A DNA stretch of 49,560 bases from Pseudomonadota bacterium. GTDB taxonomy: Bacteria > Pseudomonadota > Gammaproteobacteria > Steroidobacterales > Steroidobacteraceae. How positions within the stretch are numbered: the stretch's first letter is position 1; each line of letters starts with the position of its first letter. The position numbers and the translations under genes were made by a program. Shown here piece after piece: positions 15,517 to 24,443 of this stretch. The stretch is taken from NCBI GenBank assembly GCA_021805865.1, contig JAJZDX010000032.1, positions 1 through 49,560 of the forward strand. The letters are read 5' to 3'. The notes beneath the pieces are model-generated. The model was not told the DNA's origin. It saw nothing but the letters and a program-made list of their open reading frames with translations, and ran no database searches.

Positions 15517-16569
15517 ATGAGCCAGTCCGCAGGCAATCCGATGGGCACCGATGGCTTCGAGTTCGTCGAGTACACCGCGCCCGACCCGCAGTTGCTGCGC
15601 GACCTGTTCGAGCGCATGGGCTTCCCGATCAGGGCCCGGCACCGCTCCAAGAACGTGACGCTCCACGGCCAGGGCGGAATCAACTTCCTCATCAACGCCG
15701 AGCAGGACTCCTTCGCCCGGCAGTTTGCACGCACACACGGACCCTCGGCTTGCGCGATGGCCTTCCGGGTCAAGGACGCGGCCTACGCGTATCGACGCGC
15801 GCTCGGGCTCGGAGCCAAGCCGGGGCCTCAAAACGCAGGCCCCATGGAGCTCAACATTCCGTGCATCGAGGGCATCGGCGGCTCGCTCATCTACCTGGTC
15901 GACCGTTACGGCGACCGCTCCATCTATGACGTGGACTTTCGCCCGCTGCCACCGATCCCGGGGAAGCAGGAGGCGGGCCTGACGCTCATCGATCATCTGA
16001 CGCACAACGTCCGGCGCGGCAACATGAGCGTGTGGGCGGGCTTTTACGAGCGACTGTTCAACTTTCGCGAGATCCGCTACTTCGATATCGAGGGCAAGCG
16101 GACCGGGCTGTTCTCGCGTGCGATGACCAGCCCCTGCGGCAAGATCCGCATCCCCATCAACGAGTCCCAGGACGACAAGAGCCAGATCGAGGAGTATCTG
16201 CGGGAGTACCACGGCGAGGGCATCCAGCACATCGCTCTCGCCACGGAGGACATCTATCACACGGTGGATGTGCTGCGCGGCCAGGGTATCTCCTTCCAGG
16301 ACACGCCCGAGACCTACTACGAGGGGATCGAGGCTCGGGTGCCGGGCCACGGCGAGCCGCTCGAGGAGCTGCGCCGCCGCCGCATCCTGATCGACGGCAA
16401 TCCGGAAAAGGGAGAGGGGCTGCTGCTGCAGATCTTCACGGCGAACGTGATCGGACCGATTTTCTTCGAGATCATCCAGCGCAAGGGCAACGAGGGGTTC
16501 GGCGAGGGCAACTTCCGCGCCCTGTTCGAATCCATCGAGCTCGATCAGATGCGCAGAGGCGTGCTCTGA
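15517..16569 (+). CDS. hppD: 4-hydroxyphenylpyruvate dioxygenase
   Basis: This converts 4-hydroxyphenylpyruvate to homogentisate in tyrosine/phenylalanine degradation, using Fe(II) and O2. At 350 aa it has two vicinal-oxygen-chelate halves. The iron ligands are visible: His160 (LIDHLTHNV), His238 (GIQHIALAT) and Glu318 (FFEIIQRKGNEGFGEGNF). The C-terminal gating helix GFGEGNFRALFESIELDQMRRGVL is intact. The start MSQSAGNPMG at 15517 is preferred over 15502 because AGGGA lies 8 bases upstream. No homogentisate dioxygenase follows; the next gene is hrpA after about 120 bp. Expression is probably set by the palindrome at 15455-15470. Confidence 0.96.
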   Translation: MSQSAGNPMGTDGFEFVEYTAPDPQLLRDLFERMGFPIRARHRSKNVTLHGQGGINFLINAEQDSFARQFARTHGPSACAMAFRVKDAAYAYRRALGLGAKPGPQNAGPMELNIPCIEGIGGSLIYLVDRYGDRSIYDVDFRPLPPIPGKQEAGLTLIDHLTHNVRRGNMSVWAGFYERLFNFREIRYFDIEGKRTGLFSRAMTSPCGKIRIPINESQDDKSQIEEYLREYHGEGIQHIALATEDIYHTVDVLRGQGISFQDTPETYYEGIEARVPGHGEPLEELRRRRILIDGNPEKGEGLLLQIFTANVIGPIFFEIIQRKGNEGFGEGNFRALFESIELDQMRRGVL

Positions 16570-16687
16570 TCAGATCGGCCGCAAGCCCTCCCGGCGCTCG
16601 CGGCAGCCAAGCCCTCGGCTGCTTCGCTGAGCCGGGCACGCAGGATGCGTGTGCCGGCCTTCGCTTGCTGTCGGCGCACCGTGGTTT

Positions 16688-19600
16688 ATGCTGCACCGGA
16701 TGGAGGTCCGCCCCCGCGCTTCGCGCACCCCCCCGCCCGCCCTGCCGATCCGGCTCGACTACGATCCGGCGCTGCCGATCAGCGCTCATCGACGGCAGAT
16801 CCTCGAAGCGCTCGCGCGCGACCCGGTCCTCATCGTCTGCGGCGCGACCGGCTCGGGAAAATCCACCCAGCTGCCGAAACTTTGCCTGGAGGCCGGCCGC
16901 GGCAGCGCGGGCCTGATCGGCCACACTCAACCGCGCCGCATCGCCGCGCGTGCGCTCGCGACCCGCCTCGCCGAGGAGCTCGGGACCACCGTGGGCGGTG
17001 CCGTGGGCTACCAGGTGCGCTTCACCGACCGCACTGGCCCCGGTGCCCGCGTGAAACTGATGACCGACGGCATCCTGCTCAAGGAGCTGGAGAGCGACCG
17101 GGAGCTGCGCCGCTACGACACCCTGATCATCGACGAGGCGCATGAGCGCAGCCTCAACATCGATCTGCTGCTCGGCGTCTTGAGAGGTCTGCTGTCGCGG
17201 CGGGCTGATCTGAAGCTCATCGTGACCTCGGCCACCATCGATCCGGGCAGGTTTGCGCAGTTCTTCGGCGGCGCGCCGGTCATCGAAGTCTCGGGCCGCA
17301 GCTATCCGGTCGAGGTGCGCTATCGCCCGCTCACCGCCGAAGACGAAGATGCCGCGGAGCTGTCGCTCCCCGAAGGCATCGTCGCGGCCGTGCGCGAGCT
17401 CGATGCCGGCGGCCGCGGCGCCGAGGCGGATACGCTGGTCTTCCTGCCCGGGGAGAAGCATATCCGCGAGGCGGCCGATGCCCTGGCGAAGGCCGGTATG
17501 CCGCTCACCGAGATTCTGCCGCTGTATGCGCGGCTCTCCGCCGCCGAGCAGGCGCGGATCTTCCAGAAGCATGCGCGGCGGCGTGTGATCCTCTCGACCA
17601 ACGTCGCCGAGACCTCCCTTACCGTCCCCGGCATCCGCTACGTCATCGATTCCGGGCTGGCGCGCATCAGCCGCTACAGCGCTCGCGGCAAAGTGCAGCG
17701 CCTGCACATCGAGCGCGTGTCCAGGGCGAGCGCCGATCAGCGCAAGGGCCGTTGCGGCCGTGAGGCCGAGGGGATCTGCATCCGTCTTTATTCGCAGGAA
17801 GACTTCGAGGGGCGTGAAGCATACACGGCGCCGGAAGTGCTGCGTACCAACCTCGCGAGCGTGATCCTGCGCATGGCGGCGCTCGAGCTCGGCGAGCCGG
17901 AGCGATTCCCGTTCCTCGATCCGCCCGATACCCGGCTGATCAACGACGGGGTCCGTTTGCTCGAGGAGCTCGAGGCGATGAGCGATCGGCGGGTGAGCCG
18001 CCTCGGCCGGCAGATCGCCGCCGTGCCGGTCGATCCGCGGCTCGGGCGGATGCTGCTCGCGGCCTCCCGCCTCGGGTGCCTCGCCGAGATGCTCATCATC
18101 GCCGCGTTTCTCGAGGCGCAGGATCCTCGCGAGAGGCCGGCCGACCTGCAGAGCCAGGCCGACCAGAAACATGCCCTGTTCTCGGACCCGCGCTCCGATT
18201 TCCTCACGGTGATCAATCTCTGGCGGGCTTTCGGGGAGCAGGCCGGGGCCCTGTCGGGCAATCAGCTGCGCAGGTGGTGCCGGGAGCATTTCCTGTCGTT
18301 TTTTCGCATGCGCGAGTGGCAGGACCTGCACGCGCAGCTCGCCCGGAGCGTGCGGGAGCTCGATCTGCGGCCGAATCAGCTGCCGGCGGCGTATGCCGAG
18401 CTGCACCAGGCGATCCTCACCGGCTTTCTCGGCTCCATCGGAATGCTCGATGAGCGGCGCGAGTACGAGGGGCCGCGCGGCCTGCGCTTCGTGATCGCAC
18501 CGGGTACACCCCTTGCGGCCAAGCCGCCGAAGTGGGTCGTCGCCGGAAGTCTCATCGAGACGACGCGGCTTTACGCGCGCATGGTGGCCGCGGTTGACCC
18601 GGTATGGATCGAGCGGGCGGCGAGACACCTCCTCAAACACAGCTACAGCGAGCCGCACTGGGTGCCGCGGCGCGGGATCGTGGGCGCGCTCGAGAGCACA
18701 TCGCTCTACGGACTGACGCTGGCGTCGCAGCGGCGCATCGACTATGGGCGGGTCGCCCCGAAGGAGGCGCGGGAGATCTTCATCCGCGAAGTCCTGATCG
18801 ATCCCGAGGAGGGAGCGCCGCGTGAGGCCGTGCGCGGCGCATTCCTCGAGGCCAATCGCGAGCTGCGCCGGCAAGTGGAGCGGCTGGAAGCGAAGGTCCG
18901 CCGCCGCGACATTCTTGCCGGCGAGCAGCGGCAGGTGGAGTTCTATGCGGTGAGGATTCCGGAAAGGATCAGCTCCGTGTCGGTCTTCGAGCGCTGGCGG
19001 GCGCAGGCCGAGCGTCGCGAGCCGAATGTGCTGCGGATGTCGCGGGCGGATCTGATGTTGCGTGATGCGGCGGAAGTCGAGGAGAGCCGGTTTCCTGACG
19101 AGCTCGAAGTCGGTGCCAACCGCCTGGCTCTGCGCTATCGGTTCGAGCCGGCGCAGCCGGACGATGGCATCACGCTCATCGTGCCCGATGTGCTGCTCGA
19201 TACGCTAGACGCCGATCGCCTGGCCTGGCTCGTGCCGGGCTGGCGGTTGGAGAAAATCATTGCGGTATTGCGGGAGTTGCCCAAGAGCCTGCGCAAGCCT
19301 CTGGTGCCCGTGCCCGAGCACGCCCGTCAGGCGCTCGAGGAGCTGGCTGCAGGGGGGGAGGGCACTCTGCCGGGCTTTTACGCGGCACTGGCGCAATGGG
19401 TCTCGCGCCGCACCGGCACGCCCGTGAGCGCCTCGGAGCTTGCGGCGCTGCCGCTGCCGGATCACCTGCGCATGAACATTCAGTTGGTGGATGCGCACGA
19501 CAAGGTGGTGGCGCAAGGCCGGGATGTTGCGGCGCTCAGGCGGAAGATGCGCACGACGAGGGCGGCCGCGGATCCTTTGCCGGCGACGGACACGCTGCAC

Positions 19601-20467
19601 CGCCAGTGGGATTTCGGCGAGCTGCCCGAGACACGACAGGTGGAAAGGAACGGATTGCGGCTGATCGTCTTCCCGACGCTCGAGGACCGTCGGGGCGGCG
19701 TGGCGCGGATCGAAGCACGCGATCCGGCTTCGGCGGATACGATGTTGCGCAACGGCGTGGCGCGCCTGGCTCTGCTCGCCCTGCCGCAACAGGTCAGGTA
19801 CTGGCAGAAGCGGGTGGGAGACGATCGGGATCTGGTGCTTGCCGGCGGTGGGCTCAAGCTGGCGCAGCCGCTTGCGGATGCGGTGACGCAACGCATTTTC
19901 CACGATTGTTTTGCTCCGCCGGAGGCGCCGCCGCCGCGCAACCGAGAGTCTTTCAATGAGCGGCTGAGCCAGGGCCGTGCGAGACTCGAGGAAGATGGAG
20001 GCCGGGTGACGAACACGGTGAGGGCGGTGTTCAAGGAGTGGCGCGCGGTGCGCGCGGCGCTCGACACGGCGCGGTCTTCGTCGCTGGCAGCGGCTGTCGC
20101 AGACGGCCAGGAGCAGCTCGACTCGCTGCTGCCGCCGGATTTCATCGAATCGACGCCGCGGCCGTGGTTCGGCCACCTGGCGCGTTACCTGAAGGCTCTC
20201 GCGCGGCGGCTCGCCCGCCTTCCGGCCGACGCGAAGCGCGATGCAGAGCTTGCCGCGCGCATCAAGCCCTTTGTCCAGGTGTGGCAGAGCCTCCAGGCGG
20301 ACCGCCTCGGCGCCGGCGCGCGGCCCGAGCTCGATCTGTTGCGCTGGATGATCGAGGAGCTGCGCGTATCGTTTTTTGCCCAGGATCTGCGCACCGCCCT
20401 CGCCGTCTCGGAGCGCCGGCTCACCGAACAGGCCGAGCGGGCGAGAGCGGAGGCGGGGACGCCGTGA
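16688..20467 (+). CDS. hrpA: ATP-dependent RNA helicase HrpA (DEAH family)
   Basis: At 1259 aa the length is close to E. coli HrpA (1300). Motifs seen: I, GATGSGKST (residues 52-60); II, DEAH (149-152); III, SATI; plus VILSTNVAETSLTVPGIRYVIDSG and the motif VI segment QRKGRCGREAEGICIRLY. The C-terminal half carries the HrpA-specific DUF3418 region, ending in ELRVSFFAQDLRTALAVSERRL. The cytoplasmic helicase resolves stalled ribosomes in E. coli (known for the family). Start MLHRMEVRPR at 16688 or MEVRPR at 16700; neither has a good ribosome site. The gene is monocistronic by layout and ends at a strong hairpin. Confidence 0.95.
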   Translation: MLHRMEVRPRASRTPPPALPIRLDYDPALPISAHRRQILEALARDPVLIVCGATGSGKSTQLPKLCLEAGRGSAGLIGHTQPRRIAARALATRLAEELGTTVGGAVGYQVRFTDRTGPGARVKLMTDGILLKELESDRELRRYDTLIIDEAHERSLNIDLLLGVLRGLLSRRADLKLIVTSATIDPGRFAQFFGGAPVIEVSGRSYPVEVRYRPLTAEDEDAAELSLPEGIVAAVRELDAGGRGAEADTLVFLPGEKHIREAADALAKAGMPLTEILPLYARLSAAEQARIFQKHARRRVILSTNVAETSLTVPGIRYVIDSGLARISRYSARGKVQRLHIERVSRASADQRKGRCGREAEGICIRLYSQEDFEGREAYTAPEVLRTNLASVILRMAALELGEPERFPFLDPPDTRLINDGVRLLEELEAMSDRRVSRLGRQIAAVPVDPRLGRMLLAASRLGCLAEMLIIAAFLEAQDPRERPADLQSQADQKHALFSDPRSDFLTVINLWRAFGEQAGALSGNQLRRWCREHFLSFFRMREWQDLHAQLARSVRELDLRPNQLPAAYAELHQAILTGFLGSIGMLDERREYEGPRGLRFVIAPGTPLAAKPPKWVVAGSLIETTRLYARMVAAVDPVWIERAARHLLKHSYSEPHWVPRRGIVGALESTSLYGLTLASQRRIDYGRVAPKEAREIFIREVLIDPEEGAPREAVRGAFLEANRELRRQVERLEAKVRRRDILAGEQRQVEFYAVRIPERISSVSVFERWRAQAERREPNVLRMSRADLMLRDAAEVEESRFPDELEVGANRLALRYRFEPAQPDDGITLIVPDVLLDTLDADRLAWLVPGWRLEKIIAVLRELPKSLRKPLVPVPEHARQALEELAAGGEGTLPGFYAALAQWVSRRTGTPVSASELAALPLPDHLRMNIQLVDAHDKVVAQGRDVAALRRKMRTTRAAADPLPATDTLHRQWDFGELPETRQVERNGLRLIVFPTLEDRRGGVARIEARDPASADTMLRNGVARLALLALPQQVRYWQKRVGDDRDLVLAGGGLKLAQPLADAVTQRIFHDCFAPPEAPPPRNRESFNERLSQGRARLEEDGGRVTNTVRAVFKEWRAVRAALDTARSSSLAAAVADGQEQLDSLLPPDFIESTPRPWFGHLARYLKALARRLARLPADAKRDAELAARIKPFVQVWQSLQADRLGAGARPELDLLRWMIEELRVSFFAQDLRTALAVSERRLTEQAERARAEAGTP

Positions 20468-20476
20468 TTGCCTGCC

Positions 20477-20515
20477 GGCGCCGGGAGGGCTCGCGCGGCC
20501 CCCCCCCCCGGCGCC
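20477..20515. terminator. Hairpin with an 11-C tract between hrpA and the convergent gene
   Basis: GGCGCCGGG (20477-20485) pairs with CCCGGCGCC (20507-20515). A run of 11 C (20499-20509) overlaps the right arm. It is probably a bidirectional transcript end. The homopolymer may vary in length or be a sequencing error. Confidence 0.45.
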
Positions 20516-20523
20516 TGCTCAGG

Positions 20524-21057
20524 CTAGACGAGGCGGCCGCGAGACCGCACCGGCGCCGAGGGCGCCACGTGCGCCGAGGGCGCCACGTGCGGGGCCGGCG
20601 CGGGCAGGATGAGGAAGACCCGCATCGGCACCGCGCGCAGCGGGATCATCGGCTGCAGAAAGCGTACCTCGACCGGTAACCGTCCCGGCAGCGGCAACAG
20701 CAGGGGCTGGCCGTACACCGTGGGAACCGGCACCAGCGGCATCCGCAGCGGTTGGGTGAGTGCCGCCTCGATCAGCCGGATCTGAGCCCGCAGGGCGCCC
20801 ATCCGCGCCATGACCCACGAGGGCATGACGGGACGTGCACCCCGGCTCTCGGACACCTGTAAAGTGGCCGAGCCCTTTGGCCCGCGCCAGCTCCAGGTGC
20901 GCAGGTACACCGGCCCTGCGGCGGTGTGGATCACCTTCACGACCTCGCGCATGGGCACCTCGTGCCCGTCGACGCGGATCAGCAGAGGTTGCGCCGCCAG
21001 CGCCAGCGCCGGCAGCACCAGGCCCGCAAGGGCCGCGGCAAGGACGTTCTTACGCAC
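20524..21057 (-). CDS. Secreted protein of unknown function (about 177 aa)
   Basis: A typical Sec signal is seen: RKNVLAAALAGLVLPALALAAQ, with a likely cleavage after ALA. The GTG at 21057 is chosen because GGAGG lies five bases upstream; an ATG at 21069 in the same frame would contain that ribosome site. The mature part has LLIRVDGHEVPMREVVKVIHTAAGPVYLRTWSWRGPKGSATLQVSESRG, then a hydrophobic Pro/Leu/Val-rich stretch without charge. The C-terminal tail has a perfect VAPSAH duplication from an 18-base tandem repeat (20553-20570, 20571-20588). No domain recognised. It is monocistronic and convergent with hrpA. Confidence 0.6.
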   Translation of the reverse strand: MRKNVLAAALAGLVLPALALAAQPLLIRVDGHEVPMREVVKVIHTAAGPVYLRTWSWRGPKGSATLQVSESRGARPVMPSWVMARMGALRAQIRLIEAALTQPLRMPLVPVPTVYGQPLLLPLPGRLPVEVRFLQPMIPLRAVPMRVFLILPAPAPHVAPSAHVAPSAPVRSRGRLV

Positions 21058-21069
21058 AGGCACCTCCAT

Positions 21070-21360
21070 GAAATTACCGGCTCCCGGAGAGCCGGACTAT
21101 AATTTTTGACCGCGCTGCGCCGCGCAAGTTTCATTGCCCCCCGGCGGTTTACCGCTCGAGGTACCCACAGAACATCTCGCCGACCGCCGCCGCGAGCGCA
21201 TCGACCTCGCAGCGGGAGCGGCGCTCGCTGGAGACCGCTTTGCCCACTGGGGACAGGACATCACTGCGGCGCGCGCCTCGATGACCTCGTGGAGATTCGC
21301 GCCGGCGAGGCCGTCGAGATGCTCGCGGCAGATCTCCCGGAGGCGGTCGGTCTCCTTAGC
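21070..21360. other. 291-bp gap between zapE and the secreted-protein gene
   Basis: No start-to-stop gene is convincing. On the minus strand, directly after the zapE stop and in the same frame, codon-like sequence reads ETDRLREICREHLDGLAGANLHEVIEAR. A second frame then ends ALAAAVGEMFCGYLER before a stop near 21148. This could be a decayed or frameshifted small gene, or chance in GC-rich DNA. Confidence 0.3.
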
Positions 21361-22470
21361 CTACGGCAGATGCGCTTGGGCGAGGTACTCTTCGCTTTGC
21401 ATCTCCGTGAGGCGGCTCGCGGCGCGCTGGAACTCGAATCTCAGCCGCTCGCCGCGATACAACTCGTGCGGCGCGGCGGCGGCCGACACGATGAGCTTGA
21501 CGCGCCGGTCGTAGAGCTCGTCGACCAGGGCGATGAGGCGCCGGGTCTCGTCGTTGCGCCGATCATCGAGCGACGGCACGTCCGAGACGATCACGGCCGG
21601 GTAGTTCCGGGCGATCTCGATGTAGTCCTCCTGGCTGCGCGGACCGCCGCACAGCGCCTGGAAGTCGAGCCATACGGCGTTCTCGCTCTGGGCGACCACG
21701 GGGACGTCGCGGCCTTCGATCTGCATGACTCCGTTCGCGGCGTGGGCGTGCCCGGAAAGCTTCGCGAACAAGCTTTGGAGGTGTCCGGGCGTGGCCGGAT
21801 CGACGGACGAGAGATAGGTGCCCGCCTGGGTGAGCCGCCGCAACCGGTAGTCGCAACCGCCATCGACGGCTACGATGTCCGCATGGCGCTCGATGAGCTC
21901 GATGGCGGGCAGGAAGCGCTGCCGCTGCAGGCCGTTGCGATACAGATCGTCGGGTGGGCAATTGGATGTCGCGACCAGCGTCACGCCCTGGCGGAACAGA
22001 CCCTGAAAGAGGCCCGCCAGGATCATCGCATCGGCGATGTCGGTCACGAAAAGCTCATCGAAGCACAGCACCCGCGTATCGCGGGCGATCTCCTCCGCCA
22101 CGGCTTGCAGGGGCGAGGCCACATCGGTGAGCGTTTTCAGCCGGGCGTGCACGTCGTGCATGAAGCGGTGAAAGTGGCGCCGTCGCCGCTCGGGAAAGGG
22201 CAGGCTGTGGAAGAACAGGTCCATCAGCCATGTCTTGCCGCGCCCGACCGGCCCCCAAAGGTACAGCCCTCGCTCGGGCACCCGGGCATTGCCGCCCAGC
22301 CGTCGCAGCAGGCGCCCGAAGGAGCCGTCGGCGCGGGCGCCGATCAGGCGGCTACGAAGATCCTCCAGCCGCTCCAGCGCGGCGAGCTGGGCCTCGTCCT
22401 CGCCAAAGCCACACCCTCGCAATTGACGTGCATATGACGCGCGCAGTATTTCCGCGCCATGCCCGCTCAT
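21361..22470 (-). CDS. zapE: Cell division ATPase ZapE (AFG1-like)
   Basis: At 369 aa the length matches E. coli ZapE (375). It has Walker A GPVGRGKTWLMD and the AFG1 segments FHRFMHDVHARL, DTRVLCFDELFVTDIADAMILAGLF (Walker B), VTLVATSNCPPDDLYRNGLQRQRFLPAI and the C-terminal DDRRNDETRRLIALVDELYDRRVKLIVSAAA. ZapE is a Z-ring-associated ATPase needed under low oxygen and heat in E. coli; Afg1 relatives handle mitochondrial proteins. The start MSGHGAEILRASY at 22470 has a CGGAG ribosome site and lies 13 bp after the acetoacetyl-CoA synthetase stop. The gene is therefore the last of a metabolic operon, an unusual place for it. Confidence 0.93.
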   Translation of the reverse strand: MSGHGAEILRASYARQLRGCGFGEDEAQLAALERLEDLRSRLIGARADGSFGRLLRRLGGNARVPERGLYLWGPVGRGKTWLMDLFFHSLPFPERRRRHFHRFMHDVHARLKTLTDVASPLQAVAEEIARDTRVLCFDELFVTDIADAMILAGLFQGLFRQGVTLVATSNCPPDDLYRNGLQRQRFLPAIELIERHADIVAVDGGCDYRLRRLTQAGTYLSSVDPATPGHLQSLFAKLSGHAHAANGVMQIEGRDVPVVAQSENAVWLDFQALCGGPRSQEDYIEIARNYPAVIVSDVPSLDDRRNDETRRLIALVDELYDRRVKLIVSAAAAPHELYRGERLRFEFQRAASRLTEMQSEEYLAQAHLP

Positions 22471-22483
22471 CGCTCCGTTCCGC

Positions 22484-24439
22484 TCAGCGCGCCAGCTCCG
22501 GGAGGTCGCGGAAGTGCTCGAGCGCCTGTGGGTTGGCGAGCGCCTCGACATTCCTCACCGGCCGGCCGTGGATGACCTCGCGTACGGCGATTTCGGTGAG
22601 CTTGCCGGAGCGTGTGCGGGGAATGTCCTCGACGGCGATGATTTTCGCCGGCACGCGCCAGGGCGAGGCGTTGGTACGAATGGCATCGCGGATCTTCCTC
22701 TTCAGCGGCTCATCGAGCGTGACCTCGGGCTGCAGCCGCACGAACAGCACCACACGCACATCGCCCTGCCAGTCCTGGCCGACCGCGACGGACTCGATGA
22801 CCTCCTCCAGGGGGTCGACCGAGGAGTAGATTTCGGCCGCACCGATGCGCACGCCGCCGGGGTTCAACACCGCATCCGAGCGACCGTGGATCACGATGCC
22901 GCCGTGCTCGGTGAGCTCGGCGTAATCCCCGTGATGCCACACGCCCGGAAAGCGCTCGAAGTAGGCGGCACGGAGCTTTGTGCCATCCGGATCGTTCCAG
23001 AAGGCCACGGGCATGGACGGAAACGGCGCGGTGCAGACCAGCTCGCCGCGCTCCCCGCGCAGCGGCTTGCCCTCGTCGCTGAAGATCTCGACCCGCATCC
23101 CAAGGCCCCGGCACTGCAGCTCTCCTCGATGGACGGGCAGCGTCGGGCAGCCGAGTGCGAAGCACGAGACGATGTCGGTGCCGCCGGAGATCGATGCCAG
23201 GTGCACGTCCCGCTTGATCGAGCGGTAGACGAAATCAAACCCTTCCGGCAGGAGCGGGGAGCCGGTGGAGAGAATGGCCTTGAGCGACCCGAGCTCGACC
23301 TTCTCGGCGGGCGCGTAGCCGTGCTTTTCCAGCGCCGCGAGGTACTTGGCGCTGGTGCCGAAGACCGTGACGTGCTCGCGCTCGCCCATGCGCCACAGCG
23401 CCCCCGGGTCCGGAAAGAAGGGGTTGCCGTCGTACAGGATGAGCGTGGCGCCGACCGCGAGCGCGCTTGCGAGCCAGTTCCACATCATCCAGCCGCAGGT
23501 CGTGAAATAGAAGATGCGGTCGTCGCGCTTCAGGTCCACGTGCAGCAGGTGCTCCTTCTGGTGCTGCAGCAGCGTACCGCCCACTCCGTGCACGATGCAC
23601 TTGGGGACGCCGGTCGTGCCCGAGGAATAGAGGATATAGAGCGGCTGGTTGAACGGCACGGGAGTGAAGCGCAGTGGCGCACCGGATGTGCCGAAAGCGG
23701 TCCAGAGCGTGGCGCGGCTCGCCGCCGCCCCGAGCTTCGCGAGCTCGGGCTGCTCCGTGACATACGGGATGACAACGATGCGTCGCACGCTGGGCAGCTT
23801 CGCGCAGACCGTTCCGATCGATGTCAGCGAGTCGACCGTCTTGCGGGAGTTGAAATACCCGTCGGCGGTGAACAGCATCTTGGGCTCGATCTGCCCGAAC
23901 CGATCGAGCACTCCGTTCACGCCGAAGTCGGGCGAGCAGGAGGACCAGGTGGCTCCCAGGCTGCTGCTCGCCAGCATGGCGATCAGCGTCTCCGGCAGGT
24001 TCGGGAGGTATCCGGCCACGCGGTCGCCGACCCCGACACCCTCTTTCTCGAGGCCCGCCGCCACCCGCGCCACCTCCTCGTGCAGCTGCCGATAAGAAAG
24101 CGACCGCCGCACGCCGCGCTCGTTGGTGAAGACCAACGCGGGATGCTCGTCACGGTAGCGGAGCAGGTTCTCGGCGAAGTTGAGTCTCGCGTTGGGAAAA
24201 AAGCGCGCTCCGGGCATGCGTTCGGGGTGCTCGATGACCGGGCCCGGGCCCCAGTCGGCGCGCACGTCGGCGAACCGGGCAAGCTCCGTCCAGAACTGCT
24301 CCGGCTGCGCCACCGACCAGGCGTAGAGATCCTCGTAGTCCCGGAGCGAGAGCTTCAGGCGAGTGTTCACGCAGCGGGTGAACCGGGTGAGGTTGGAGGC
24401 GGAGATACGCTCCGCCGAAGGACGCCAGATCTCGGACAT
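22484..24439 (-). CDS. Acetoacetyl-CoA synthetase
   Basis: This 651-aa acyl-CoA ligase has the normal AACS length. The ANL-superfamily P-loop is YSSGTTGVPKCIVHG. AACS-type features include the N-terminal extension NLTRFTRCVNTRLKLSLRDYEDLYAWSVAQPEQFW, the block FYFTTCGWMMWNWLASALAVGA and the C-terminal GGVRIGAAEIYSSVDPLEEV with the adenylation lysine segment RTRSGKLTEIAVREVIHG. It activates acetoacetate with CoA and ATP, feeding the adjacent thiolase. The start MSEIWRPSAERIS at 24439 lies 4 bp after the ETF-QO stop, showing an operon. Length and N-terminus argue against acetyl-CoA synthetase. Confidence 0.93.
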   Translation of the reverse strand: MSEIWRPSAERISASNLTRFTRCVNTRLKLSLRDYEDLYAWSVAQPEQFWTELARFADVRADWGPGPVIEHPERMPGARFFPNARLNFAENLLRYRDEHPALVFTNERGVRRSLSYRQLHEEVARVAAGLEKEGVGVGDRVAGYLPNLPETLIAMLASSSLGATWSSCSPDFGVNGVLDRFGQIEPKMLFTADGYFNSRKTVDSLTSIGTVCAKLPSVRRIVVIPYVTEQPELAKLGAAASRATLWTAFGTSGAPLRFTPVPFNQPLYILYSSGTTGVPKCIVHGVGGTLLQHQKEHLLHVDLKRDDRIFYFTTCGWMMWNWLASALAVGATLILYDGNPFFPDPGALWRMGEREHVTVFGTSAKYLAALEKHGYAPAEKVELGSLKAILSTGSPLLPEGFDFVYRSIKRDVHLASISGGTDIVSCFALGCPTLPVHRGELQCRGLGMRVEIFSDEGKPLRGERGELVCTAPFPSMPVAFWNDPDGTKLRAAYFERFPGVWHHGDYAELTEHGGIVIHGRSDAVLNPGGVRIGAAEIYSSVDPLEEVIESVAVGQDWQGDVRVVLFVRLQPEVTLDEPLKRKIRDAIRTNASPWRVPAKIIAVEDIPRTRSGKLTEIAVREVIHGRPVRNVEALANPQALEHFRDLPELAR

Positions 24440-24443
24440 GGGG

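Noticed and set aside
16472..18874. 800-codon open frame antisense to hrpA and the HPPD gene end
   Set aside because: It spans two conserved genes on the other strand and shows no domain; typical GC-rich shadow.
20553..20588. CRISPR-like repeat
   Set aside because: Only two adjacent 18-base units without spacers, inside a coding region.
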